Below are positions 40,201 through 53,565 of a DNA stretch of 64,000 nucleotides, one piece after another. The stretch comes from Branchiostoma floridae (Eukaryota; Chordata; Leptocardii; Amphioxiformes; Branchiostomatidae), in NCBI RefSeq assembly GCF_000003815.2, contig NC_049992.1, positions 10,152,090-10,216,089 of the forward strand. Reading direction: 5' to 3'. The stretch's first letter is position 1. Every line of letters starts with the position of its first letter. The notes below the pieces were generated by a model. It was not told the DNA's origin. It ran no database searches and saw only the letters and a list, made by a program, of their open reading frames with translations. The position numbers were made by a program, and so were the translations under genes.

Positions 40201-43200
40201 GATGAATGGAAATGTGACGGTGGCAGCCTCAGGCAACGATACAACAACTACCGAGATGACGGTGGTGACGGAAGATTTCCTCAAGCAAACCGATACACAG
40301 GGAACGGGAGAAGACCTGGAGGAAGACCACAAAGAAGGAGTAAAGAGTCAGGTGGCAATGGTAGTTAGGCAAGAAGAAACGGAAGCTATGGAGCTCACAG
40401 AAACCTCTCAGACCTCCTTCAGCGAGAGCATGGTCCACAGTGAGCAAGACAAAGTCGTGATTGTTGAAGAGAAAGTAACTAGGGAAACTGGAGAAGATGT
40501 AGAGTCGAAGGAAGATCACAAAGAAGAGGAGACGATTAGGGACGTGGCTGGCCTAGAGCAAGAAGAGACAGCGCAAGATGAAGTGTTGATGGCAGTGATA
40601 ACTACTGAAGGCACCACCACCGTTACAACGGAGAATGATGCTTCGCAAGAGGTTACAGTATCTGTGGTCTCCTCGATGGGTGAGATTCGAGACAAACAGC
40701 AGAGTTCATACGAAGATCAACACAGTGGTGAGGTGGCAATGGCGGTGAGGCAGGAAGAAAAGGAATTTGTGGAGCTCACGAAGTCCCAGACCTCCATCAG
40801 TGAGAGCATGGCCTACAGCGAGCAAGACAAAGTCGTGATTGTTGAAGAAAAAGAAACTAGGTCAACTGGACAGTCGGAGGAAGATCACAGTGAAGAGGAG
40901 ATGATTCAGAAAGTGGTTGGCGTAGAGCAAGAAGAGACAATGCAGGATGGAGAGATGACGACAGTGATAACTACTGAAAGCTACACTACCGTCATAACGG
41001 AGAGTGAAGCTTCACAAGAGGTTACAGAATCCGTGGTCTCCTCTATGGGTGAGATGAGAGACAAAGAGGAAAGAGGAATGCAGAGTACACCCGGAGAACA
41101 TCACAGTGTTGAGATGAACGTAGAGGAAGATAACATCATACAAGAAGTATCCTTTGAAGAGACAGAAGAAGTATCAACGAGGCCGCGAGAAAGAGGAGGA
41201 GGAGCTACAGCGGGGGCCTCATGTCGTACATCCTTCCTGATGAGGAGGACGAGGAAGAAGAAATGGAGAGAGATACTAGTAGCGAAGAAGTGTCCATGGA
41301 GGTTACTGAGGAGTCATACATGGAGACCAGCAGTGATCAAAGCGAAACAGTCATCGCTGGGGTGCAAGAGTCAGAGAGTACAGAAGTGAAAATTACGACT
41401 CAGGGCAACGCCGAATCGTCCCAGCAGGAGTCATGCATGGAGACCGGCACTGATCATACCGAAACAGTCAACTCTGGGGTGCAAGAGTCGCAGAGTATGG
41501 AGGTGGACATATCGATTCGGGGCGACGCCGAATCATCCCAGACAGTGACCACTGAGATTATGACAATAACTAGCACACAGCAAGAAGAGGGGCAAGGTGT
41601 GTCTACAACGTCCTCTGATATGACGATGGTGGTTGAGACTAATGAAGTCGTGGGTGTAGAGAAAACATCTCACGCAGCTACAAGTACCGATACAACAGTG
41701 GAAGAGTCTGCCCAGTCAACAATGACTTCAGAGGATGTTATTGTTGAACCGCAAGAGCCCCGAAGTACCGAAACCATTAAGACCAAAAGAGGCAGACCAA
41801 CAAATGAAGATAGGCGGGCGAGTGCCACCACTAGACGTAAGTCATACTTTCTCCGCAATAAGATGAGTCCTAGAGTTGCTAAATTGCGCGCGGGCAAGGC
41901 ACTTGAACCTGCAAAAGCTGGACAAGGACGAAAGAAAGCTGAGGAAACTGAAACTCGAAAGAGGAAGGGAGTACATGTTGAATCAAATAGCACAGCGGTA
42001 ACACTGAATAAGAAACAGAAAACCGCGATCAAGAAGACAACAAGTGCGACAGTAGAACAAGGCATTTCATTGGTTCTCAGTAGGGTGGATGAACAGCAAC
42101 ATTCTGACGAAGGAGATGTCTTGGATGAAGATGAAGATACTAAGGTAGCAGAAACAATGGAGGAGACTATGACAGTATCTGAAACAGGCCCACGAGATGA
42201 GCAAGACGAAGAAGAGAAAGACGAAAGTGCGATAGCAGAGGGAGAACCGGCTCTCGGTGAACAGGCGGAGGCTCAAGAGGAAGGGACGGAAGAGTCCATT
42301 ACAGATGAAAGCAACATTACTGAAGTGACGGACAACGCCGTGAAGACGATCCATGCTGACGAGATTGAGGAATCACATGACCAGGAAGACTTCATTGAGG
42401 AGCTGCCCGAACGGTCTGCTGACCAAGAAAAAGTCGAAGAAGAGCATCAATATTCGACTTTGACAAACGTTCAGACAGTCACAGAGACCTCGGCTATTAC
42501 AAATGAGACAGAGGAGCACATAAAAGAAATAACGCAGGGTGATGAGGGTGAGGTAGTCAGAGATAAAAGCATCACTATCGTGTCTGCACGAGTAGTTGCT
42601 GAAACACCCAGCAAAGGCGATTACTGGTTTAGGTCTCGTCGTAAGAGGCGTTTGTTCGACACAGATGATGGCTACACAGTCGGTCACAAGTCAACAAGCC
42701 GAAAGTACCCCGTCCAGGATGAACATAAGAAACCCTCGGGGTCTGTAGAAGAATCAAATCAAGTCAGTGTCATTGAAAAGCGCAAGAAGGAACGGAAGGA
42801 ACGCCAACCATCGGTCAATGAGGACAAACAAGAGGAAGTTCTTGCACTAGGTGAGGCATCAACAATCGAAACAGCTATTGCCACGAAAAGCAAAGCGCAG
42901 GATGAACAGACGACTAAGTCTGTCAGTAAATCAAACCAGAAAAAGGTCATCACGGTTAAGACTGCCACGAAAAGGACCGAGAGGGCAAGCAAAGATGTCG
43001 ATGGGCGAAAGAGATCTTACTGGTTGAGGGGACGGAAAGCTGTCCGCGGCCCCGACACGGAACCAAAGGTTAGGACTTCGCCTGCAGCCAAGGCCAACAG
43101 CACGAAAACTGTCACCGAGACACGGCAAAGCAACGTTGAAGGTTCACTGAAGAAGAAAAGCTTCTTTATACTGGCATCAACTAAGCCTCCTGCCTCTGCG

Positions 43201-46200
43201 GCGTCTATCAAAGGGACAGTCTTGAATAATACTAGTAAAGAACCGGGTGATCAGATGGAAGCTTCTGTAGAAGAGGTTTCTATCGTTGATGCCGAAGCTA
43301 AAGATCCAAAAGCTAATGAAGAGGTGACCGGTGAGGGCACAGAAGACGAGGAAAAGATTGAGGAAAATGATAAGGAAATACATTCCCAAGGCAAGCAAAC
43401 AACAATGGCAAAGCTAGAGGTAGTGCAAGAAGAACATGAAGAACTTCTAGGAGAGGAGGCGGAAGAGGAGGCGGAAGAGGAGGCGGAAGAGGAGGCGGAA
43501 GAGGAGGCGAAAGGGGAGGCGGAAGAGGAGGCGGAAGAGGAGGCGGAAGAGGAGGCGAAAGGGGAGGCGGAAGAGGAGGCAGAAGAGGAGGCGGAAGATA
43601 AAGCAGAAATAGCAGAACAAGATGGGGTAAGGGAGGAAGAAGAAGAAGCAGAAGGGGAAAGTGAGAAGGTAATAGAAGACGAGGAGGAGAATGAAGAAGA
43701 AGAAGAGGAGGGGGAACCAGAAGAGGAGGAAGCTGAACAAACGCGAGCCAAAACAAGTAGCCAAGGACGCCGAGGAAATTATTGGCTGCGGTCGAAAACG
43801 GTCTACTATGGCAGTGGGCCCAGTGCGCGAAGTGGCTTCCTTGCTGCCATTGCTACAACTACAATGTCTAGTGGTGCAAAACACATTGGCAACAAAACCA
43901 CTATGAAATCGACTGAGGAAACGACAACTACTGAAAGTGACGTGGATGACGAATCAGAAAAGTTAGATAAAGAAGGAATGGAACAAGAAAAACACGAAAG
44001 ACAGGAAGACAAACTAGAAGATGAAGTTGAAGTTGAAAAGAAGGAGGAAGAATCAGTAACAGTCGATGAAGAAGTCAAGGAACAAGAACAGTACGAAATA
44101 CATGAAGAAGACGCAGTAGACGAGGAAAAGAAGGAGGAAGAACGGGAAGAAATACAACTTGGAGAAGAGCAAACATCAACAGTACAAGACGAGGCAGCAG
44201 AACAAGATCAAGACGGAACGGTCGATGATGGAGAAGTAATGGAACAAGAACAAAATGAAGAAGAGGAAGAAACTCTAGAAGACGTAGATAAGGAAAATGA
44301 GGAAAGTGAGGAACCAGAAAAGGCTGTTGAAGGAGAAGTAATGGAACAAGAATTTGATGAACATCAGGAAGAAGAAATTGAAGATGAGGAAAAGACGGAG
44401 GATGAGCAGGAGGAAATACAAGAAGAGCAAACAACAGAAGTAGAGGAAGAAAAAGCAGAACAAGCGGAACAAGAACAAGATGAATTAAGACAGGAACAGG
44501 AACAAGAAGAAACAGAAGTGGTAGACGAGGAGACAATAGAAGAGGAGGAGGAGGATGAAGAACAGGAGGAAGCAGAACAAACGCGAGTTAAAACAAGAAG
44601 TCACGGACGCCGAGGAAATTATTGGCTGCGGTCGAAAACGGTCTACTATGGCAGTGGGCCCAGCGCGCGAAGTGGCTTCCTTTCTGTCATTGCTACAACT
44701 ACCATGTCTAGTGGTGCAAAGGGTATTGACAACAGCACCACTATGAAATCGGCTGAGGAAACGATAACTACTGAAAGTGACGTGGATGACGAATCAGAAA
44801 AGTTAGAAGTAATAGAAAAATACGAAAGACAGGAAGACAACTCAGAAGATGTTGAAAAGAAGGAGGAAGAATCAGTAACAGTCGATGAAGATGTCAAGGA
44901 ACAAGAACAATACGAAATACATGAAGAAGACACAGTAGACGAGGAAAAGAAGGAGGAAGAACGGGAAGAAATACAACTTGGAGAAGAGCAAACACCAGCA
45001 GTACAAGACGAAGAAGCAGAACAAGATCAAGACGGAAAGGTCGATGGCGGAGAAGTAATGGAACAAGAACAAAATGAAGAAGAGGAAAACAATCTAGAAG
45101 ACGTAGAAGACAAAGATGAGGAAAATGAGGAAAGCGAGGAAGCAGGAAAGGTTGTTGAAGGAGAAGTAATGGAACAAGAATTTGATGAACATCAGGAAGA
45201 AGAAATGGCAGATGGGGAAAAGACGGAGGATGAGCAGGAGGAAATACAAGAAGAGCAAACAGAACTAGAGGAAGAAGAGGCAGAAATAGTGGAACAAGAA
45301 CAAGATCAATTAAGACAGGAACAAGAAAAAACAGAAGGGGTAGACGAGAAGGCAATAGAAGAGGAGGATGAAGAAGAGGAGGAAGCAGAACAAACGCGAG
45401 TTAAAACAAGAAGTCACGGACGCCGAGGAAATTATTGGCTGCGGTCGAAAACGGTCTACTATGGCAGTGGGCCCAGCGCGCGAAGTGGCTTCCTTGCTGC
45501 CATTGCTACAACTACCATGTCTAGTGGTGGAAAGGGTATTGACAACAGCACCACTATGGCATCGACCGAGGAAACAACAACAACTTTTGTTTCTAAGAAT
45601 AGCTTTGTTGACGAATCAGAGAAGTTAGATGAAGAAGGAATGGAACAAGGTCAATACGAAAATAAGGAAGAAGATACACAGGAGGAAAGGGAGAAGGAAA
45701 TACAAATCGAAGTGCAAGTGCCAGCTGAAGACGAAACAGCAGAGGTAGTGGGACAGGGTCAAGAGGAAAGACAGGAAGATGAAACACCGATGGAGGAGGA
45801 GGAGGGACCAGTAGAGCAAGTAGCAGATGCAGAAGAAGCAGACGAAGACGAAAGAGAGGAAAGAGAATTAGATAGGGAAGAGGCAGAACGTGTAGAAGAG
45901 GAGGGGGAAGATGAGGAAGAAAAGGAGATAGAAGAAAGACAGGATGAGCACAAGGATATACAATTTGAAGTAGAGCAAGGACCAGATGAAGAAAAAGAAG
46001 AGGTAGTGGAAATAGAAGTGGAAGACCAAGATGAAAGAGAGGAAGGAGAATCAGATAAGGAAGAGACAGAAGCTGTAGAGGAGGAGGGGGAAGGTGAGGA
46101 ACAAAAGTACAAAGAACGAAAACAAGTTACAAGTGCAGTCGGACGCCGAGGGAACTATAGCTTGCGATCAAGGACAGTCTACTACGGTAGCGGACCAAGT

Positions 46201-49200
46201 GCACGCAGTAGTTTTCTTGCTGCCATCGCGACTACTTCTATGTCTAGTGGTCAAAAAGGAAAATTCAAACCAAGGCACACGACGCAGAATCAAAAGAGGG
46301 AGCACGGGGCCACTCAAGGGTCACAAGCAAAATAACAGCAATGACATCACAAGGCGAAACGCCCGAAGCGACGGTTATTGAGGAGGCTGATTTGGAAGAA
46401 GAGTCGGAAAAGGTAGATCATAATGGTGAAGTTCAAAACATCACCGTATTATCAGAGAAAGGTGAACTGTCTGGCTCTGAACTTCAAGCAACGACTACAT
46501 ATTTCATCACGAAAGTAACTGAAGAAGGGACTAGAGGAGATGAGCTGGCGGTGGATGTGGATACTATGTCACAAAGGACAACAGTTTCAACAGTGACCAC
46601 AACTAGTCGAGCTTCTACAGATAACACGCATATGGAAGATGCCGTGTCCACAGCAGGAGAGCAGACCATCACTGAAGTATATGAAGAGCAGGCTGACTCC
46701 GAAGCTGCGGTTATCGCTGATGACAATGATGAAAGTGATGGGGATGGCAGCGGCATTGAAGAGATTTCAGATGCCGCTGCTGAGGATTCGTCCCATAAGT
46801 CCAAGGTTGAGGAGAATCTGATTACCATGGCTATCCAGGAAGATCGTATTGAGAGAGAATCTGCAGCTAAGAAAGGAAAGGCGACAGTAGAAAGCTACAC
46901 AGAGCAAGAAGCTGGTAAAGTAACTGAATTTGAGGAAGGCACGGGAGAGGACGCAGAAACAGTGACCAGGGGGAGAAAGGGTGGCACAAGGGGAAACTAT
47001 TATCTGCGTTCTAAGACGGTGTACTACGGGAGTGGGCCAAGTGCAAGAGGCGGTTTCAGAGCTGCCATGGCTGCCGCGGCCATGCGAGGGGCTGTCGCTG
47101 ACCGGACCAAAGCGTCGAGCGCAAAGGCAGTACTTTCAAGGAAGGCCAAGAAAACAGATGTTCATCAAGCATCGAGTGAGAATCCAGAGGAATTAAATGT
47201 TGTAGAACAAGAAGCAGTCGTAATGGCTACTAGCAGTTACGAAGAAGAAAGTTCTGAAGAAATTCAAGAGTCGTCGACGGATGAAACCGTGACTGTTGAG
47301 AGCCTTGAACAACACACAAGTGAAAGTTCAGGGGACACGACTGAAGACCAAGATGCGTCAAATGCAGAATCTGAAGACAAGGCGAATGAACAGCAAGACT
47401 CTGAGGACAGAGAAGCACACACCTCAGATACTCAGGCAGATACGGAAGTATGCGCGACAGTTGAGAGCCCTGATGACCTTGCTGTCGGACAAGAGACAGA
47501 CCAAACTTCAGAAGAGAGTATGGACGACCCGGAAAGCCCCCAAACGCAGGAGGTTGCTGACGTTGAACAGACAAATAAAATGGAAATGCCTCCGGTCCCC
47601 AAAAACGTATCTAAGAAACGCAAGCATGATGAATCATCGATTGGAGAACGTTCCACTAAAGGAGAGGGAAGCCAGAAAGGTTCAAGAGGTAACCACAACT
47701 TGCGGTCAAGGACAGTCTACTACGGCAGTGGACCAAGTGCGCGTAGCGGCTTTCTTGCTACTATCGCGGCCGCCACAATGAGCAACAGACAAGGACAATC
47801 TGTGACATCACGATCAGCAAAGAAGTCATCAAGATTTGTTATGTCATGTGGCAATACAAGTGAAAAAGAGCAGACGGAAGAAGCAAATGCCGTTACCATC
47901 CAAGATGACGAGAACGGCCCGTCAGAAGAAATCTCAAAATCAACTGAAGTTCAAGGAGAAGGAGCTGAAACAGTTTCCACCACGATTGTAGAGGGCATCA
48001 CAGATGAGGATATTGAGGGCGTCTTGGAGGAGCTGTCAGAAAGTGCTGCCAGCGGGCAGATGTCTCTTGAGGACGCTATGGCGGAGGCTGCGTCTCCCAA
48101 AGATATTCTGACAGAAAACCAGGAAGAGAGCGGGAACGAAATTCAGGCTGAACATAGCACGGCAGATGCTATAGAGACTTTGGACGACGCCTCTTCTATC
48201 GACGACGACCCCTCTACAACAGTGCAAAGTTTTCAGACCAGTGACAAACAGCAAGAGGTACAAAACATCGTGTCATCGTCTACATCAAAAGTGGGTAGGA
48301 AGAAGAGAAAGGTCGACTACACCGAGACAGTTGGACAGAGCGAAGAAAAAGCAGATTCAATGGATGTAGCATCGTTGAGGCACAGACAGAAAGTATGACA
48401 GATGGAGAAGGATCTGAAGAGATGGTGGTAAGGACAAACACACAGAAGGAAAGTGCTGTGGAGTCCAGCGAATCGCCTGGCCGTTCATATTGGCTAAGAA
48501 AACGGACGATCGCGTATTATTACTCAACGGGACTTGAATCTCCCCTGGCAGTGGTCACAAAGTCATCAACCGTGTACGAGACAGACAGCAAGAAACGCAA
48601 CAAGAGCTCAGAGGCAAGTACCAAGGCGACTAAACGAGCAATAACCACCAGCAAGGAGGTGGCATCCAAGAAATCTAGAAAGGAAACCACCGTAGTTCAG
48701 ACAGAAGGAGAGATCAGTTCACCGTCTGAAACGCTGGAAGAATCCTCCGCATCTGAAGCTCAGAGTACAACGGAACAGGAGGTATCGTCGACAGGGTCGA
48801 TGGAAGTGGAGACAACTTCTGTTAAGGTGACTTCATCTGACGACAGCCAGAGTGAGAAAACCGAGACCATTGTGATGGAGGATGGAGAAACATCCAGCAA
48901 AACGATTCTATTCGCCGACCCAGGAACAGCCTCTACGTCGACTGAAACAACAACGATCATAACTAACGTCGAGGTAGGCTCAAAGGGACTCGGTGCCGAC
49001 ACAGAGACGCACGAAGAAGTGATGACTACCACATCAAAAACTAGGATGAGAGGCAGTCGAAAAGTGGGACCAAAAACGGTGACAAAGATATCCACACTGG
49101 AAAGTGTGGAGGAGCTTCCAGAGGACCAACATGTAAGTACATGTAACCTGTTCTACTATAGGTAACGTTACTAGGTCAACGTTAATGAAGAAAATTGAAA

Positions 49201-49866
49201 CATTTGCTTGAAAGAGAATTAGCGCTAAGTTTGAATCTCCATCATCATTCCATACACTTTGCTTAGTATGAGTGATGACTAACTTCGCCTCCTTATTAAT
49301 TCCCAAGGACGAGAAGGAAGGCGAAGCCATTTCAGCAGTCGAGACTGAAGAGGTCATGACAGCAAGAAGCGAAGAACAAGGGTGTGTTCACTTATTTGTT
49401 ACTGAATATTCAGATTAACATTAGCACACATAAAACCTTTATGCTCAGGGGTATCGGTCGCACATTCTATTGGTCACAAACTTTTTTCACATTGTGTAGG
49501 CATTCTTATTGCTATAGTCAAGGCAGATGTCATAGCATATATATTCAGTGTTGTTAAAGTATGGTCCGTTGTTTTTGGTATTCATTGCATTACGTCATCC
49601 CTCCCTCTAGAACAACATCTGAATCTCTCCTGTCAACTGGCAAGAAATCGACCAACAAGTCCAAAACAGTGAAAACTACTACAGTGAAGACTTCAAAGAT
49701 GAAGACGACTTCATCGAATGTTTCAATGTCACACACAACCGTCGTGACCAAGTCTTCCTCTTCAACGAGGAACATCAACAGCGAGGGATCTTTGGGCCAG
49801 GTATACTCCATGTCCCTTAGACGGATGGGAGACGGAAAGAGACGTGTGTACACCTGGAACACTTAA
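37295..49866 (+). CDS. Giant acidic protein with repeated basic/aromatic YWLRSK modules (~3,400 aa, unknown family)
   Basis: I recognise no family. Proposed exons: 37,295-37,496 (ATG; Ser-rich), 37,625-37,930, 38,371-38,490, 39,083-39,294, 40,076-49,132, 49,308-49,381 and 49,611-49,866 (TAA). All junctions are GT-AG and in phase, the first three introns in phase 1. Exons 2 and 3 share a GW[S/T]EGWMK motif. The 9-kb exon is very rich in Glu, Thr, Ser and Asp and contains about ten modules with core Y-W-L-R-S-K; those from 43,764 to 47,790 continue VYYGSGPSAR then a hydrophobic AAIATTTMSSG-like segment. Basic clusters (RKRRRSY near 41,190; SRRKRRLF near 42,625) look like nuclear signals. The 3' exons give a Lys/Thr/Ser tail ending VYSMSLRR...RVYTWNT. 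The frame steps back one base at three places (41,160-41,220, near 46,253 and 48,340-48,395), probably missing bases in the assembly. The start is uncertain: AG at 37,318-37,319 could instead be an acceptor for an upstream exon. Function unknown; a nuclear scaffold is only a guess. Confidence 0.7.
39360..39840 (+). mobile_element. 3' fragment of a CR1-like non-LTR retrotransposon
   Basis: An open frame ending at TAG 39,716-39,718 carries LPVSERICKYC, then VEDESHFITNCSFYDDIR, the Cys/His motif typical of the end of many non-LTR reverse transcriptases. An untranslated tail ends in GCAATAAAC-like sequence near 39,820. It lies in the intron between the exons ending at 39,294 and starting at 40,076 of the large gene. 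The left boundary is not clear. Confidence 0.7.
43447..43610 (+). repeat. 12-bp coding microsatellite (EEEA tract)
   Basis: Direct repeats of GAGGCGGAAGAG encode a Glu/Ala tract of more than 50 residues (EEEA units with occasional KGEA) inside the large acidic protein. Slippage here would change protein length without breaking the frame. Confidence 0.95.
43764..46257 (+). repeat. Tandem ~0.8-kb coding repeat (four module copies)
   Basis: Module starts at 43,764, 44,604, 45,418 and 46,141 give spacings of 840, 814 and 723 bp. The 117-bp module core is nearly identical at the DNA level between the first three copies, and the acidic linkers (DESEKLD, then runs of E/Q) also align. Recent unequal crossing-over or gene conversion is likely. 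More diverged modules follow at about 46,987, 47,686 and 48,478, and precede at about 41,841, 42,617 and 43,003. Confidence 0.92.
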
Positions 49867-52800
49867 GACGAACACTGCTACTCCTAAGGACCAGTTTGTT
49901 CAGGTTTATTCAAATTGACCCAATAATTGTTGTGGGACCAATAGTTGTTGATTTCTTTGTGTTACAAACGGCTACCTCCTTTAATGTGTGTTACAAGAGT
50001 GGTTAGTTCTAGTCACTACAGTGAAATTTATTAGACGTTATACAGTCCAACATGGCTACGGTGTGGTATAACATGTATTGGTGTTTGTTTGCTTAATAGC
50101 CTACTAGATGATTAAGATAATGTGTATGCTAGTGGAGGTAGTGGCATATATATTCATAGATGTAGGTCCAAGGAATTGGATATATTTTGGGAACTTGTCA
50201 TCAAACTAGAGGTTGAATCTTTACTGACTTTTCACGTTTTGTACTTTGAAATTTGTAGCGGGAGTAAATGATAGGGGTGTGCGATAGCTAGATGCAAAGT
50301 ACATGGATATTTCTGAGTTAACATCAACTGTCATATTTCCAACGGATGCCATGATACTGCCACTTGCGAAAAATACATGGATTTAAAGAGACGTACGAAT
50401 GCATCAGTAATCCTGAGGTATATACACTTCAGATATCTAGGTGTCCAAAACAATCTTGACAATGCTTTTTTTATGTAGTGACATTATGACAACTGGTGAA
50501 ATTATGAGAGTTGATGTTACAATGTTATGATAGTGTGAGATCTGTAATGTTAGAATTAGCTTCAGTGTGTGGACAAGAGTTGCACTATGCTCCTTACTAA
50601 TGAATCAAGTACCAATTTCAGTAAAAGAAAGACAAAAATACATGGAACAGTCTATTACATACTTTGCTTTAATCTGAAGTGGTACAAAAGTCTGTGTGAC
50701 ATCTATGAAAAAAGACAACAATCATGAAGTGTTACAAATGTAACAGCAGCAGTTTACAAAAATATCTCCTTCAACGTGGAGATCCTCTCAATATGTGGGA
50801 TGCAAAAGGCTCTTATATTACAAGTTGATGGTTGGATTGTTGGATGAAGAAAAGGGAAATGTAACGTTTATGAAAATCTATAATCAAAAGTTGATGGTTG
50901 GATTGATCCTTGGATATATGAATAAAAGGGAAATTAATGTAACACGTATAATATGGACTCCTTTGGTTACCTTTCCATTGTATCAATGCCTACAATGTAG
51001 CTTGCACCACTTTTATACATCTATAAGCAATACAATGTAGATACATACAAGGATAATTGTAACATATCCCTCAAGCAAACCTTGCTGGTTTTGACTCTGG
51101 CTTCCCATAGATACAACAGTGTTATATATAAAAGGTTTCAAAGAAATATAAGGGGAGGGGGACATACATAATACGGTTGGCTCCCTACTTGACATGTATC
51201 GGCATACCACACTGACACAGAAAATAGTGAAGCTGCAACTTGTTTGGTCCAGTCTTAATCAGATGTAAAATGTAGGCGCTTGTGACACTCAGAAATATAC
51301 TCGTGTATCATAAAGCTGAATCCAGCAGTATGAATAACAACGTTGCAAGATAAAGGTCTTGTATCATGTATTTTCTTTCTTTCCTGAGCCCACTGTGATG
51401 GTTCAGGCCCCTTAAATTAATCACTTAACACGTTACTGTCTTAAGCATATAGAAGGAAAAATACATAAATGATCACCTCATCTCTAAGTTAAAATCAAGC
51501 CAGAACTCAATTTTTCCCAGTGGACATACAAGAGTCACCAGCACCAGTTTTCTAAGGAACATCCCCACCCAAATACAAAATGATTAATGTAACCTTTACT
51601 GCAACTGATTTCTACTTCATAAAATATTTCTAAACATACCAAAAAACAGTCTTTGCTGTTCCCTATAACTATTGTACAAATTCATTTCATTTTTCATGAC
51701 AAAATAAGACAAGTAAAAAAGTGACAAGGTTTTGTTTAGAAAAAAATTGTAAATGACAATCATTGAAAGTCATACAAAAGTGAAGTTTAGGCAGAGTGTA
51801 TCTTACCATGCTATGAAGAAAGAGACTTGTGCTAAGTTTGTTCACACTTCAATATTTTATGGTGGGATGATTTTGACAAAAAGAAAACTTCCAAATCTAT
51901 CCTGCATGCACATCCTGCATGTAGGTTACATTTTCACTCATTAATTGTGCCCTGTACAGTACATTTACACTTTGCCATTCTTAATGAATTTAAGAACCTT
52001 CTTTGATATACAAAATAAATCATTAATCAGTTACACTTATATACCACTGCACTGCCCATATACGGTAGTTTTTGGGTAGTTGTTGTTCAAGTACATTTTA
52101 CTTTTTGACACTATCCCAATACCTTAAAATGCAAATACACGCAATTTGCTGTCTATATAATACTGCCTCTGATGGTGCATAGCATAAAACTCGTCAAAAT
52201 AAAACATGAATGTAACCCATTCTATGCTGAATTCAGTCAAAATGTCACTGATTCAAGAAAACAAGTGCTACATTCTGTAAACATAAAAGCAGAAAAGTGC
52301 CGATTTGTACTGTCCCTGTCTGGCAAGCTGCAAGTATGCATCACTGATGATTTCTACTTTATCCAGACATACCTGGCCTTGATTTACAGCAATACCACTA
52401 TATCGCAAACAAACACTGTAGAGACATGTGATGTTACTTTTCAAAGCACCACAAAGTACTACAAATCTGTGTAGAATGATGTTCCCATGAATGGATATGG
52501 AATGAGATTTCTCTTTACTGGAATGAGCCTCCATCTTCGTCAATCATTTCCTACAATTAATCTCTATTCATAGGAATTAGTTAAAAACAAGTTCTGATAT
52601 CCTAACAAATATAATAAGAGTCATTGCACTAATGGTCAATACAAATATGGTTCGTCTAGTATCACTTAGTTTACATCAACAACCTTACTATTATACAGAT
52701 CAATTCTAGTAATCCTGTCAACTAGATTGTCAATCCTGTCAAATACATTGTCAATCCTGTCAACTAGACTGTCAATCCTGTCAACTAGATTGTCAATCCT

Positions 52801-53565
52801 GTCAACTAGATTGTCAATCCTGTCAACTAGATTGCTACATAGTTCATCTATTGCATGACAAATCCTCTAGAACAGAACTAAACACTTATCTTATTAATAG
52901 GAACAGATCATGATCAGGCAGGTTGAGAATGGGTGTGTTTGGAAAAAATTGGTCATCAGAAAATTTTGATATGTACAATTACATTTTGGCAAAAAAGTGC
53001 AGCATGTAGGGTTGACCTAGGGTTATGGAATGCATCCCACAACATCCTCTCCTACATAATCCTGGTTTCTACTGTCAAGAAAGCTGGACATTTTTCTGTA
53101 AAGCACCCTTAGGCCAGAATTGTGCAGGTCATAGCATTATGTTTTTATGATTCCCTGTATTAAAGTTTCTGTTATGTACATACACCTGTAAATATAAATC
53201 CTAAAATGGGTAACATTATATACATGTTGAAATACATGAAGGGCATTACTCAGTGACTCTTGTGAATTGCCATGCATCTATTGTACAACAAAATCAAAAT
53301 CTCTCTTGTGCATGTGGCCAAGCTGCTTTCATTAATATCTTGGAGAAGATAGATACTTATAACATCCTTCACCCTTTTTGTATTTGTCCCGCTAAGGATT
53401 CACAATGACAAGTGCAAAACTTTCAACCAAATCACAATCTTTCATTCTTTAACATACAATACAATCCCTGACATACGTAAAACAGTCTTCACATACATTT
53501 CTCCCATACCATATGCATCAGGCACCCTCATACCGAGTTCCCTGTTCATGCAACTGTCTGTACAA
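49867..53565. other. 3' flanks of two converging genes; no exon seen
   Basis: This is the space between the end of the acidic-protein gene (+) and the end of NAD kinase (-). It is AT-rich with no convincing ORF. AATAAA on the plus strand occurs near 50,921 and 52,014. A 21-bp minisatellite lies at 52,711-52,836. Confidence 0.5.
52711..52836. repeat. 21-bp minisatellite, six copies
   Basis: Units of AATCCTGTCAACTAGATTGT plus C repeat six times with a few substitutions, at 21-bp steps from 52,711. It is non-coding, in the region between the converging genes. Confidence 0.92.

Noticed and set aside
43251-45355. Long minus-strand Leu/Pro/Ser/Phe-rich ORFs opposite the acidic exon
   Set aside because: They are the antisense of GAA/GAG-rich codons, which rarely give stops; composition is exactly that expected from the plus-strand Glu tracts.
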